From contig JAMZAV010000168.1 in NCBI GenBank assembly GCA_024449915.1, positions 558,001 to 622,000 of the forward strand: a DNA stretch of 64,000 nt, written 5' to 3'. This document shows, piece by piece, positions 1-12,800 of the stretch. The position numbers were made by a program, and so were the translations under genes. The notes beneath the pieces are model-generated. The model was not told the origin of the DNA and searched no databases. It saw nothing but the letters and a program-made list of their open reading frames with translations. The number at the start of each line of letters is the position of its first letter. Within the stretch, counting starts at the first letter, position 1. The DNA is from Sweltsa coloradensis (lineage: Eukaryota > Arthropoda > Insecta > Plecoptera > Chloroperlidae).

Positions 1-624
1 CGTTCAGCAGGCGTCATCTTGCTGAATGAGGATCTATCCCACATAATTCCGCCACGTTGCTTCGTGACGTCAGGGGCGGGTAAATCACTAGTCGTCAATT
101 ATTCTGACCGACCTTCTTTGTATTACTTATTTATTTATTGAACGTTGACCCTATTCTGGTTTATAAACTGATTTACAATGAGGACAAAGAAATTGAAACC
201 AAATTTGTAAATAATATTACAACAACAATCTACATTTTAAGACTTAATTAATGATAACATATTTAAAATGTAGGCCCTATATTTAAAGGTGTAATGAAGT
301 GATATGAAATTGAATTCTCCTAATTAAAAATAATCAAATAGAAATTCAGAGAAAGAAACCATAAAGAGAGAAAAAAATAAGAAAAGATCTTAAACAGAGA
401 AGGGGAAGAAGAAATGGATTTCCTTAGACGATCCCACTGTAACAAATATGACAATTGATAAAAATCAGACACTGCAAATGGGGAATAATCAAATTTCTGT
501 GGAAGAAAACGCCAAACAAGAGTCTTCAATCTTCTCTACAAATCTTGAAATCTTCAACCAAATCCTCTCAACTACCATCATCAGACAGAAATGAAACAAC
601 CTGTACTTGTGACTCTCCGCCTAC
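1..624. other. No gene recognised at left edge
   Basis: AT-rich DNA lying downstream of the ZAD exons on the minus strand. It is presumably intron of that gene, with the remaining exons off the window. The 69-codon open frame at 320-529 is low-complexity (runs of F, L, S, Y) and has no splice or family support. Confidence 0.4.
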
Positions 625-1513
625 CTGAATAAACTGCCTTAGTTCTCTGTCGGAAGCGTAACACCGTTGCTTGAAGATGTAAGACTGGTATAACTTGGAG
701 TAGCATTCTTGACATATCTGCGGAGGCAGACCATCACCGCTGCACATCTGTAATGATGAAGTCGGATTTATATATTTTTTACAAAGTCATTATCTTCTTT
801 ACATTGGAAACAATTTGTAAACCATACATTAATTTCTCTTCTTTGTATAAGAATATATCCATTTTATTAAGTAGATAGAGAGTATAATTTTTTGGTAACT
901 AGCAAAAAGAATAATGTTTAGGGTTTGTCATGTTGGTTTAATTTTGGCCACATTACAACAGGACACAATGTCCCACAGGTGCAATTTACCAAACATATTC
1001 ATAGGGTACGGTAACAAAACAATACATTTATACAATACAATATACAATTAGTTACATAAAGAGTACTAGGCCTATAAAAATAATATAAACATGAATGTAT
1101 GTGAGTGGTGTTGCCAATGATTTGTAATTTGTAGGTATTGTTTTAATTAAATTATTATGTTTGTTCCATTGGTTAGGTGGAAGAAACGATCTTATCAGAA
1201 GTTTTTTTTTGGGAAAAATGAACAATTTACAACTTCAATTAATGATTTGTTATAATTATCAACACTTTTTGTTTCATAAATAATATTATATGAACTGGGG
1301 AAATGTAAAACACACGCGGCTTATACTTGAGCCCTTTGAATGCCCGGTGATTACCTTACCTCAAGGCTGGTGACCCACGTAACACGATACAGCATCGCAT
1401 CAATGTTTGTCTCGTTCCGTTTAAATATGTGATACATTCTTTTCTCTTCGGACTGTTCTTTTGTGCACAGCCGACATATCTTCATCAACATCGCTTGTAC
1501 AATCTCCATCGCC
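625..1513 (-). CDS. ZAD (zinc-finger-associated domain) protein, 5' exons, partial
   Basis: Two minus-strand exons join in phase: exon A 1360-1513 (acceptor TTTCAG, ATG at 1507-1509, donor GTAAGG) and exon B 625-747 (acceptor CAG, donor GTAGGC). Together they give 91 residues with the ZAD pattern: a CRLC pair near residue 12, an IFKRNET stretch, then DGLPPQICQEC, a YIFKQRC segment and RELRQF. The four cysteines of the two C-x2-C pairs are the zinc ligands of this fold, which mediates dimerisation of C2H2 transcription factors and is strongly expanded in insects. No C2H2 fingers are seen; they probably lie beyond base 1. Reading through the exon B donor meets a stop after about 18 codons, so splicing at 624 is assumed. 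The acceptor before the ATG suggests an upstream noncoding exon. The domain call is fairly firm; the gene identity is unknown. Confidence 0.7.
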
Positions 1514-1782
1514 CTGAAAGTAAATAGTGGTAGTCTACATGAAGGTCCACTGATAGTTATGTTGAGCGCTGTAAGCTGCCGTTAGGTATCAAGTGGACTC
1601 TGGTCTACATGTCCCGGTACCAGTGATCATCTTCAGACAACACATGACCATGTGGTCCGCGGTGATGCATATTATGATTGTGGCATATGTCCGAAGAGCG
1701 ACATCAAGGGGACGTGGCTTCGAGTCCGCAAAAGTAAGTTTTTTTGTAATTGATGTTAATATTGCAAATTGTAATTATAGCA

Positions 1783-2250
1783 CCTTAAGAGTCTTCACTA
1801 GACAATTATGACTTTGGCCCGTCCGTAAGCACTCAAATTCAAATGTACAACGCTCTGGAGAAAAATTGAATCGACATACATGAATTCTAAAATGCACAAA
1901 ATACAGATATTTTTATTCAGAAGAACATACAGCAATAAACAGAATTGCTTCATGTAATAAATCCTACTATTCACCATTGTTAAGCGTAAAGTCAACGCGG
2001 CGGGAACAACCTCTTCTTTTTCCCGTTGCGTCGATTTTATGCATAACAATGGTGAATAGTAGGGTTTATTAATTATTACACACATCAATTCTGTTTGTTG
2101 TAGTATGTTCTTCTGCATAAAAATATCTGTGTCTTGTGCATTTTAGAATTCTCGTATGTCATTTCAATTTTTCTCCAGAGCGTTGTATATCTGAATTTTA
2201 GTGCTTTCGAGCGTGCCGTGTACATGTCTGTCTCGTAAACACTCTTAAAT
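1783..2250. mobile_element. Long foldback (hairpin) MITE
   Basis: The two halves of this interval are near-complete reverse complements around a short GC-richer loop near 1995-2030. Matching landmarks are ACAACGCTCTGGAGAAAAAT near 1848 against ATTTTTCTCCAGAGCGTTGT near 2170, and CTACTATTCACCATTGTTA near 1964 against TAACAATGGTGAATAGTAG near 2043. Arms are about 200 bp with scattered mismatches and extend out to CTTAAGAGT / ACTCTTAA. No transposase is present and I could not fix a target duplication. Open frames inside it are hairpin artefacts. Confidence 0.8.
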
Positions 2251-3884
2251 GGCTAAAATGAACTTAGTTTTCATAGTTTTTTCACCTAATTTAAAAAAAA
2301 ATGGCCATTTATTTTCAAATCCATCCATTGATTCCCCTCCACATTTTGCAGTGCAACCATTCATATTTCCCTTTGGCAATACCTTTACGCTGATCCTAAA
2401 CACTGCTATACGTCACTTTTGCGAGGCCCTGTATTATCCAATTTGTACTATCCCAAGAGGTACATATAAATAGTTTTTAGGTGCAAGATCGCAACACATA
2501 ATAAAAAATGATCTAATTACTTATGAGTAAACACTTTTCTCATATTACTTAATTATTTTCAAATGATTATGTTACTATCGTTTTCATATTATTTTAATTT
2601 TTTTAAATGTTCCGTTCTATTTATTGTTCACTGACTTGTTTTGTAGTCTTTAATTTGTTACACCCCGCAGTTGTGCCTTGCTTTGGCTTTGATTGCGGTT
2701 AATTTGATTGAACTGTAATATTGATTTGTTTTTGTTTGTTTGGTACAGTAATAATACTATGCTAATTTTGTATAGCCTACCTTTCCATGTCATTAATTAT
2801 TTAAAACGTTTAAAAAATATTAAAATGCAGTGATTGCTGTTGCTATATTTGTGGGAATAGAGACTGAATATTACAGTAATCTCAAAGTTGATCAGTAAAA
2901 AATAACATGCTATTGATAATGTTAACAAATATGAGCTAGTCAAATTTCAGGTTCAACGATCATGGCCTTTTGTAACCTCTCAACATTTTGTAATCTTAAC
3001 GCTAGGCCTATTAAATTCTTGAAAGCATGAATTAATTGGCAGCCCCCCAGATAATATAAATGTGCTGAACAGCATGTAACTTTGTCTCTTGTTCGTGTGT
3101 CTTCAAATTACACAACATTATTCTAAAGGCAGGGGAGGGATTAGTTTATGGACATTTTTTTAGATGTACAGTTACCATGTGGTATAGGTAACTTACGTAT
3201 CCGTTACAGGAGACACGTGGTAAATATTAAAACAGCAATGTTAAAACAAAACTTGTAGTTTCAATTTTGTTCAGGATCCTACGAATTTCATCAGATACCG
3301 ACACAGAATTTTAATGATGTGCAGAACTGCAGATATCATTAATTTCCCCCTTGAACTGGATTTAAAAATTAAATGAATTATTTAAGTAACATCAAAGAAA
3401 GTTTAGATTTACTTACAATGTTTGACGATTTCAACAAGATGTTAGATCTGAAGGATAAGTAACTATTTGATGTTAAACGACGTGATATGTGACTATTAAA
3501 AGTGGTCTTGGTTTAGATAAGAGTAGGTGTGATAACACTTTTAAACTAGGCTTAGTGAGTCCCAAGTTGCATAGGCAGTTTTCACAATCTGTAGAAAAAG
3601 GTTACAAATTGGATGGGATATAACTGATACAAGACTTGGATATCTAGTGTAAACACGTGATAACCCAGAGATAAGACAAAATACATAGACCACATCCTGC
3701 TTATTTAAATCAGCCGGGTGCAATGTTCCAGTCGATAGTCGAACTTGTATCACTTTTTGTTGTTCGATTCGACTAATCGCTGATATTTGAGTGTTGTTGA
3801 TGTTGATCATCTGTTATTTCCTTTCTCATTTGCACGTGGCCTAAGCCGTTTTACGGAATATTAATAAAAGCAGTGAGTAAAACT
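2251..3884. other. Intergenic interval upstream of DHX37
   Basis: AT-rich DNA between the divergent ZAD gene and DHX37. I see no supported coding exon or RNA gene. The promoter and 5' UTR of DHX37 must lie toward the right end, but no TATA box or initiator stands out. Confidence 0.4.
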
Positions 3885-6800
3885 ATGGGAAAGTCCAGGA
3901 AAGGCTATAACTGGGAAGCTAGAAAAGTAGTAAAAACTGTTATCGATGATTCTTCTACATCAAAGGTAGGTATTTATCGGTTTCGGGACCTTAAGGAAAA
4001 TAACATCGAAACATAACCTAATTCTTTCAGGACCGCAATGCTTGTGTAGGGCCTAGGCTTATAATAAGTGTAGTGATTATGAATGAATAGGCTATACTGT
4101 TGGGAACTGTTTTTTAAGGTGTTGTAACAAGTCAAACATGTAAGTAATAGTGTTTTCTATAATCATAAAAGGAGCCAACACCCTATTGAAGACAGTCCAT
4201 ACATCCATAGACTAGGGAAGGGTAGGCCTAGGCCTAGGCCGGTACTCTTTCGGATGGTATGCCCCAACTTTACAACACTACGCCAACATGGCGGACAGTA
4301 CTAACCTTTTTCACTAAAATACTCCACCTACAAAACCTTTAACGTTGCTAATTTAAATATAAAACACTTTCAAAGGAAAAGTACTTTCGTTTGAAATAGC
4401 GACGTTAAAGGTTGGATTGTTTTTAATGGAAAAAACAGTGTTTAAAGTTGGGGCATACCATCCGAAAGAGTACGCCTAGGCCCTAGGGCCCTGGCTCTAG
4501 GCAGGCTAGGCCTACTACCGAGGCCCAGGCCTACTTGAATAGCGAGGATTATAGGTCCTATAATGACTAAGCCTACTAGGTTAAGCATCATTCACAATCA
4601 GTTCTAAGTCGTAAGGCGCAAGGTCTAAGGCGTAAGGCGCAAGTCGTAAGAAATGCTAGGCGTTTACAACAACCATACCATTTTTCATTGCTCCTGTGTA
4701 GTGCCCTTGTTCGTGATTGGCTCGTCGTAAGAAACCGTCGTAAGAATTGGATTTTGGGCAATTCGTTAACGACATAAACCATACGCCTTGCGACTTGGGA
4801 CGTGTTGTGAACGTTCTGATTGAAATACATACTCGGCAATACAAATTATTACGCCTTAGGCCTTGCGCCTTACGACTTAGAACTGATTGTGAATGATACT
4901 TTAGGCGTACGGACATCATGCAACTTATGTGCATTGAATGAAAGCATAGTAGGCTTTTCTATTGGTATTGTGATCTCTCGCACCTTTGCGGTTTGTGACG
5001 GATATAAATCAAGAAAAAAGGTAAATGTTTGTTTTCAATTTTAGGGAACAACTATAGGCCCTACAACCACCATGCTTCACGCGATCGCGATACCCTTACT
5101 CGGAGACACACTTCGCGTTTGACCACGACATCACAACACCTTACAGACAATAAATACCTACCAAAAGGGCTCCTGATCCATTTACTTTCGGAAGCGACTT
5201 TGAGGATGCTAAATCCATATAGTCCTATCAGTATTATGGTCTAGTAGTAGATACACTTCAAAGCGGCTTCGTAATGCGAGCGCATACACAGCCTAAGTTA
5301 GACTTCAGTTTTTAACAATGCCTTCTGCAACAGGCTTGAAAAAGGCGCTTCCTAGAGTTTGTGACATGGGCGGATTCCAAGACGATTTCTATGAAATCAT
5401 TTTGATGCTTGTTTTTAATGTTGAATATTCGTAGGTAGGCCTAGTCAAGCTACGTCATAGGGCGGACGCTTTGTGTAGTAGGGCCAATGCTTGTGGACAA
5501 CAGCAGTAAGGACTAAGGATGTCAAAGGGTAGGGCTACCCATTGTACGAACAGAGTTCAAAACTTCTCAAGCTTAAACCACCTACCTAAGTAATGTAATA
5601 TAACCAATATGTACCGGTCCGGTTCCATCAATTGCCGTGAATCCCACAATAAAATACGCTCTTGACGAGAATGGGCGGCATTGCCCCCCGACCCCCATCA
5701 GGGTCCCGCCCTCTACACAACAAACATCCAACAAGGAGATTATTGTTCAGCCATTATACACCTTGCAAGCCTTCTTATATTTGTGTATGTTCACTTTACA
5801 TATAATATTTTATCTTGTGTATTTTATTTTTTATCTACTCTCATTTATAATCATGTTGGTATTTTACAACTTGTGCATATTATTGTTTAGCCGCTCTCTT
5901 CTTTAATCATGTCAGTCTTATACCGTGTATTCATTTTTTTGTAATGCCTCTCACTCTATAATCATACTTGAATTATTCTGTTTCTGTCTTGTACTGTCTA
6001 GTTGTCCAGTTGTCAAGTACTATTGTACTTGTACCCATACTTAGGCCTAGCCCTATATAATAATATAGGCCAACTGTACTTTTTGTTAAATATTATTCTT
6101 AACTAGGCTATTTTATCTATATTTTTAGTATTAATTTTGACGATATCCATATTTGTACTCTGTATGAATCTAAGGATAAATAAAAACTTGAACTTGAACT
6201 TGAACTTAGAACATGAACCTTGAACATGTAAAGGGTTTGGTTTAGAATTTAAATTATTAAAGTTTGCACAATCCTACTAAGCCTAGGCCCCTACAGTAAT
6301 AATGACACCAAGTAGCCCTATAAACATCTGGGCTTCTCCAATTTTGGCTTTGACAGCAGCTGGTGCTTTCACCAAAACTCCTTCCACCCTAGGCCTATGG
6401 AATTGTGCATTACCTACCCTTCAATGTTTTTGAAGTAGTGACCGGTTTTTATCTTCTTGTATGTGATGTGGCAACCCTTTTCTCGGAGTATCGTTATGCC
6501 TTTTGTTCACAATTTTGCATAGGCCTAAGTTGAATTACCTACCATGATTGTTTGTAGCCTAGCCCTTGCCTTTAATAGGAAGGGCAGAACCATCTCCATG
6601 ATTTGAGTACCTACCTACCGGTATTAATTTTTTTGAAAAATTAATCACATTTTTTATTTTTTCAGATTAAACTTGATTTGGAAGCTGTTCAAAAAGGACG
6701 ATATGACCAATCCAATCCTCTTGTCATACCGTCTAAAAAGAGGAAAACCAAGAAAAAGAATGAAAGTACAACAGTCACAAAAATATTGTCAAAAAAGCAA

Positions 6801-9800
6801 AGAAAAAAACTGGAAAAAATTGTAGAGCAAAAATCAAAGAAAGACAAAGTAAGTATTACCTACCCTAGATACCTTGGCTTTAACCAGTTTTAGGTCTTTA
6901 ATCTTAATAATATCTGAATAAGCACTATTTGGAAAATGTGCTCAGATAGTGACAATCACACATTCTTACTTGACATTTGGGTGCAAACCACAACACGAGT
7001 ACAAAAGTGATCCAGACCATAGCTCTGCATCCGGCATCAAAGCCTGTTTTGCTCGAGCTCATCCAACAGTCTGAACCGTGCAATGATAATAATAGCACCC
7101 AATAAAGATGCGAACTCTCATCCGGCATATATGCATCTAGTTTGGTTTGGTGTTAACAAGCAAATCTAAATAAAACATCTAGACCTATTAGTTCAATCGA
7201 TGTCAACGAGTCACAATGGGTCATGATTTTGTGGTTTGTTAGTCTTGTGGTTATGGTTAGTAGAGTCTCTGCTTCCAATGCAAAAGGTACAGGCAGAATA
7301 TGTTTAACTTCTGATGAGGACTTAAGTCCATCATTTTTTGGCTTAGAAATGAGTAAACGGTGACTTTGGAGCCGTCCTAATTCAAGTCTTAGTCTTTTGA
7401 AAAGACGTGTTTAATTGATTGATTGATTGCTGTTTATTGTACATAGATCCCTAGAGAATAACATAAATGTACATTCATGGATATTATACATTGTCAAACA
7501 TATGATCTACAAAATACACAATGATTATGTTGCTAAATAATGAATAATAAAACATTGTGGTAACTCCAGATTTAACTACAGAACTCATCAATTGAATAAA
7601 ATGCCTTATCAATAAGAAATGCTTTTAATTTGCTTTTAAAGCAGTCGTCACTGGTATTAATTGTTTTCAACTCCATGGGCAGGTTGTTGTAGAGCCGCCT
7701 TCCACAACTTCTGGGGTTCCTGAGACCAGCTGTAGTAGTTCTTACTGATTCAAGATGCAGGTCACCCCGATGCCTAGTATCATACCCATGAAAGTCAGAA
7801 TTCTTTTTAAAGTTAGCTAAATCTTTGCGAACATGTATAACTGATTCGTAGATGTAAAGACCAGCAAGGGTTAGTAAGCCGAGCTCGGGAAATAGTAGTC
7901 TGCACGAATGCCGTTTACCAACACCCACTAGAGTACGCACCGCTCGCTTCTGTATCAAGAAGATACTGGTGAAAACTCTCTTGCTAGAGGAGCCCCATAG
8001 TATAATACCGTAACGTAAAGAGACTCAAAATATGCAGAATAAACAATCTTAGCAGAACTAAGGCCAATACGCTGTCTGATAATTCTAAAAGCAAAGCAGG
8101 CTTTTACTTAGCTTCTTAATAAGGTTGTCAGCTTGCGAGTCCCACTTAAGTGTTGAGGCTATGGTAAGTCCAAGGGAAGCTACAGTTTCAGCCTCGGGCA
8201 ACAAGTGCCCCTCGAAGTGTAGATTCAGCTTGCTGACATTACTGGCATTACTGGGGTTGAGACTAAAGAGTGTAGTTGTAGTCTTCTCTGCATTCATCGC
8301 AAGCTGATTTTCGTAAAGCCATGCAGCTTCCTGGTCCAGTTCTTTTTGCGCGGCTTTGATGACTTCAGTGATGTATTTCCCCCAGCAAACGTAAGTAAAG
8401 TCATCTGCGTACATATAGACTTCACACCTCGGAGTACACGGTTGTAGATCATTCACATAAACAAGGAAGAATGTTGGCCCAAGTACAGTGCCTTGTGGTA
8501 CCCCGGTAGTGGTCTTCATCCAAGATGATCTAACCAATTTGGTCCTTCCGTCATCCGAATCTCTGACTTGTACCGACTGTTCTCTACCCTCCAGGTAGGA
8601 CGCAACCCATTTTACAATATAGTCTGGAAAGCCCAATGCTCCAAACTTACCAACAAGCCTATTGTGGTTCACGCAGTCAAAGGCTTTTGACATGTCACAG
8701 AATACGGCCAGTGCAGAGTCCCCAGCGTCGATGGTTTCGCTTAGTTTTTCTATTACTCCACATAAGGCTGAGGTTGTAGATCGGCCCTGACGGAAACCGT
8801 GTTGACTGTTAGTAAAGAGCAAGTTAGATTCGTAATACTGTATGATCCTAGCTTTCACAAGCTTTTCTAAAACTTTGGACAAGGCTGTAACCAAGGCAAT
8901 AGGGCGATAATTGCCAATCACTGATTTGCAGCCCTTCTTGTGTATCGGGACCACAAGGCTGTTCTTCATCGCCTTTGGGAAGACCCCGAGTTGTAGCGAT
9001 GTGTTAAAGATTGTTGCAAGAACATCCGCAACCGGTCTGAACATCTACGGATAACGCGGTTCGGAATTTCATCCACACCAGCAGAGAGAGTGTTCCTTAG
9101 GGTCCTGGTAATGTTGAGGACTTCAGTCCCTGTAATGGGTTCACAGGGGAAAGGCGTTGAAGTGACCAGCAGGTCCTCCTCCTGTATGCCAGAATTATGT
9201 ACTCCAGGATCCACCAGAGGGGGGGTCCTACTCTTAATTATGCTTTCTGCCGCTGTTACAAAAAACCTATTGAAGCTATTTGCAACTTCGGTTGGTTCTG
9301 AAATAACTTGTTTTCTAGGCTAAGGTGGATCGACGTAGGCTTTGCTTTATTGCCGTGAAGTTCACCGTTTACTATCTTCCAGACTGCGGCACTCTTGTTA
9401 GCTGCTGTGTTTATTTTCTTATTGCAGTGGAGTGATTTTTTAGTTCAATAATAGTTTTATACTTTTTCTTTATCTCCCTGTAAAGTATTTCCTTGTCTGG
9501 AGTTCTCCAAATCGTCCAATCTTCATATGCCTTCCGACATCTTTTACCCCATTCTTTCACTTCTGCAGTAACCCAGGTCTTTGTGTTATCCTGGTGCTTT
9601 AGTGGCTGAAGGGGGAGTGACCTATCAAAACAGCATTTGAATTTATCAAGAAAGGTATTATACATAAAGTCTACATTATTTGGCTCCGTGATAACTTCCA
9701 TCCAGGTTTCTGACGAAATGTTGTTCCAGAATGTGTCGATGCTCCTAACGCTGAAGTTTCTCCGTAACTCTCTACAGTGTGTAGGCCTAGTCGTTTTGTC

Positions 9801-12800
9801 AAGAGAATCTTCCTTCTTTCTGTGTAGGAGGTCACTACCGTCAATGTGGCACCATATAGCCCCGTGGTCCGAGAGCCCGTTGTGGTTCACCTCTATGTTG
9901 ACTGTAAGAAGATTAGTAGTAAAAAACGTTATCGATAATGGTCCCTACCCCCCTTGAATGAAGTCTTGTAAGTTCCTGAACTCTGGGAGTGTATCCAAAT
10001 GCCAGTAGCAGGTTTTCAAGATCTCTCTTTGAACTGGAATCCTTGGAGAAATCTACGTTGAAGTCTCCACCTATAAGAGCGTGTGTTTTCTTTTGGGCCA
10101 GAATAGTTAAGCATTTTTCAAGCTGTTGTAGAAACACCTGGTTGCAGCCCGCTGGAGGTCTGTACACGGCAACAATGACGATAGGCTGAAGAGTCCCTGT
10201 ACTAAAGTTAAGTTCAATCCTGGTCGCGGCTACCTCGAAATGATTGGGTATACCTAGCATGTTGATTCTCTCAAATGGCGTATGGGTATGGTCTTGCCGC
10301 ACAAAAATGCACGAACCCCCGTAGGCGGTATTAAGAGCCACTCTGCAGAATGCTGCGGCTAATCGATAGCCACCTAACTGAGTAAGTTTAATCCGGTCAT
10401 GGTTCAGCCAATGCTCTGTTAAGCTTTCTGTCAGGCTTTCTTTGATGCAACAGGCAGCATTTGCAGGCAAGATTGAGAGGTACCAATCAAAGCTGGTTTA
10501 TGGGTGCTCTTTTTCTTCACGATTCGGTTTACTTCTTTAGGCCTAGGACTGGTCCTACCAGGCCCAGTGCCCTTGTCAGGTGTAGGCCTAGGTAGGCCTA
10601 CAACAAGTTTCCCCATGGGGCCCGGACCGCAATTTTGGTTGCCTTTGCTCTCGTTGTAGTCTTGACGTACTAATATTGTGTTTACTTTGGGTCTGTCTTC
10701 ATGGAGCTTCACTTCTTCTTCTTCTTCTGCTAGCGACGCCCCCTTCTTTCTTCGAGCCATCTCGCTGTAGGATGCGGTGGTTGGCATCGAGTCTGGCTCT
10801 CCCCTTTCTATTATTCCACGTTTGGGTAAAAGTGGAGATTGCTCTGTCAGCGTAGGCATTTGCCTATCATGAGGAGGTATAGGCCTACCTTGAGGAGTAG
10901 TCATAGTGTTGATTTTAGTCTGCAGCCTAGTCCTGGGCCTGACAGAGTCAGAAAGGTTATTCCCCTTGTTTTTATCAGCATATGGCTGAGAAGTTGGTTG
11001 TAGGCCTATACTTATTTGCTTAGCATTGGCACTTACCCTGCTAGATAAGAGGTGTAGCGCTTCCTTCATCATGTTAAGTTCCATGACCAAGTATTCCGAG
11101 GAAGTGAGGTTATGGTGCACACACGAGACACACTTCCAGCAAAGTGATTTATTTTCCTGCAGAACTTTGAAAATTTTTTCCGTAACTTCACTGCACTTCA
11201 CGTGAAATGTTTGGGAACATATCCCAACACAATTGACCACTCGGTCACTCTCAATTATTTTCAATTGGCAGGACCCACATATCAGATGATCCTCACTGTC
11301 AGCCATCTTGGCTACTAGCTAGCTTATAATGTATTGTTTAACTTGTTTATCTTGTCATAACATTGTAATATTATATGCTAGTATTAGGTATACAAAACAA
11401 GACAATAAAATGAAATGAAAGGTAGGCTACATAATAAATATTAAGATTGTTGTGAATTAGCCTTGTTGATTCTGCCGCTGTCCACGGATGGAATCATGTC
11501 CAACTGGTTTGGCTCGTGTTTCCTATTTTAAATACTGGTCTCTAGTTGGTCACTCGTCGATGGTGTCGGTGCCAACAGGAACTAGCTTGGTCTGTATAAA
11601 AGTTAAAACTTAATGTCCCCTACTGAAAATCAGTTTTGTGACTGAGTGGGTCGACAGTCGACACTAAGTACGTTAGGGCCTACATGTTTATTTTATTTTT
11701 GTGTTTTAGCGAGCAGACCTATTAGATGCGCTATCAAAGGTCCAAGCTCCGGCAGACGTTTTGAAACAACTCACCTCAATAGCCGCTATGCAGACAAAGG
11801 GTCTGAAAAGGCATTTCTCTGAGGTTGAAAGAGGGCATGTTGAAACAGAGCTTGCTTCTGAAGACGAAGGTAGCACGTTCAAAGTTAACAGTATAGCTGG
11901 CAGTCGCAAGAGAAGGAGGCTTCTTGCAATAGGTGCAATACAAGAAGAAAATACAGCAACGGAGGATCCTAATGTGGTTGGATTTCAGGTAGGCATAGGC
12001 CTATGTAACTTAAGAAAAGGCTAAATGCCAAAGGGAGATGCAGCATGTAGCTTATGTTTAGAGCAAATTACAGTAGGGCTGAAACGGTTAAACATTTAAT
12101 CATTTTATTGTGTAGGATTGCCATAGGAAGGAGTCCCTAAATAGACCCTAAAAATAAAGGTAAAATGTAAAAATTTAATTATTTTGAGCTTTACCTTTGA
12201 CCAATATAGCTCTACAGTAGTTCATGCAAATCCCTCATTCATGGATTGTTTTAATTATGGTAGCCTACCCCGTTCACACATGGACCAAATATCAACAAGT
12301 TTACAAGCTGTTTTTAGACTCCCGAGGCTACTAGTAGTATATTTTAGTAGGCTCTGGCTAGAGTTGTTCAATTTTTTAATGAAATCCCCCTATTTTTGTA
12401 CAGTTACTAGGCCTACTTTTTAAAATATTTGTTTGAAATGTTTTCAGGGTGCCAGTGATTCTAGTGACAATGAGTCTGATGAATCAGCTGATAATATTGA
12501 GGCTTCTGTGAATGCGGATGTTCAGGAAGATGATGAGCCTGATTCAGACACTTCTGAAGTCTCTGATGACGCCAAGGAGTCTGATTCAACTAAAGCAGAT
12601 GGTGTAGATAGCAAAGCGCTTAAAAACAGCACCGAAACCAATAATAGTACAAAAGCTGATGCTCGTAGCGATTGTCAAGTCATTGCCGATGAAAATAAAA
12701 CCAAACTGCCTGCTGTGAGTAATGCTGTGAGTAAAGTGAGCGTGCCCGCTGTATTCGTTCCCGTTGACAGGAGGGAAGAGATTAACGAATCACGGATGAA

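Larger units (their letters stand above)
7400..11310 (-). mobile_element. LINE retrotransposon (Jockey/CR1-type), nearly full length, broken
   Basis: Minus-strand order is ORF1, endonuclease, reverse transcriptase, 3' tail. ORF1 (11306-10431) starts with a PHD-like cysteine/histidine cluster (CGSC, CVGIC, HVKC, CWKC). The endonuclease (10470-9411) has VAVYRPP and GGDFNVDFS. The RT (9214-8085) has [10 protein letters not shown] and the catalytic YADD. A C-terminal frame covers 7958-7572 and a CAAT-type repeat tail lies at 7415-7430. Breaks near 9900, 9410, 9215-9044 and 8085 mean no single working ORF2. It fills DHX37 intron 2 in antisense orientation. Confidence 0.88.

Noticed and set aside
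1798..2118. 106-codon minus open frame
   Set aside because: Lies wholly inside the hairpin MITE and shows no family resemblance.
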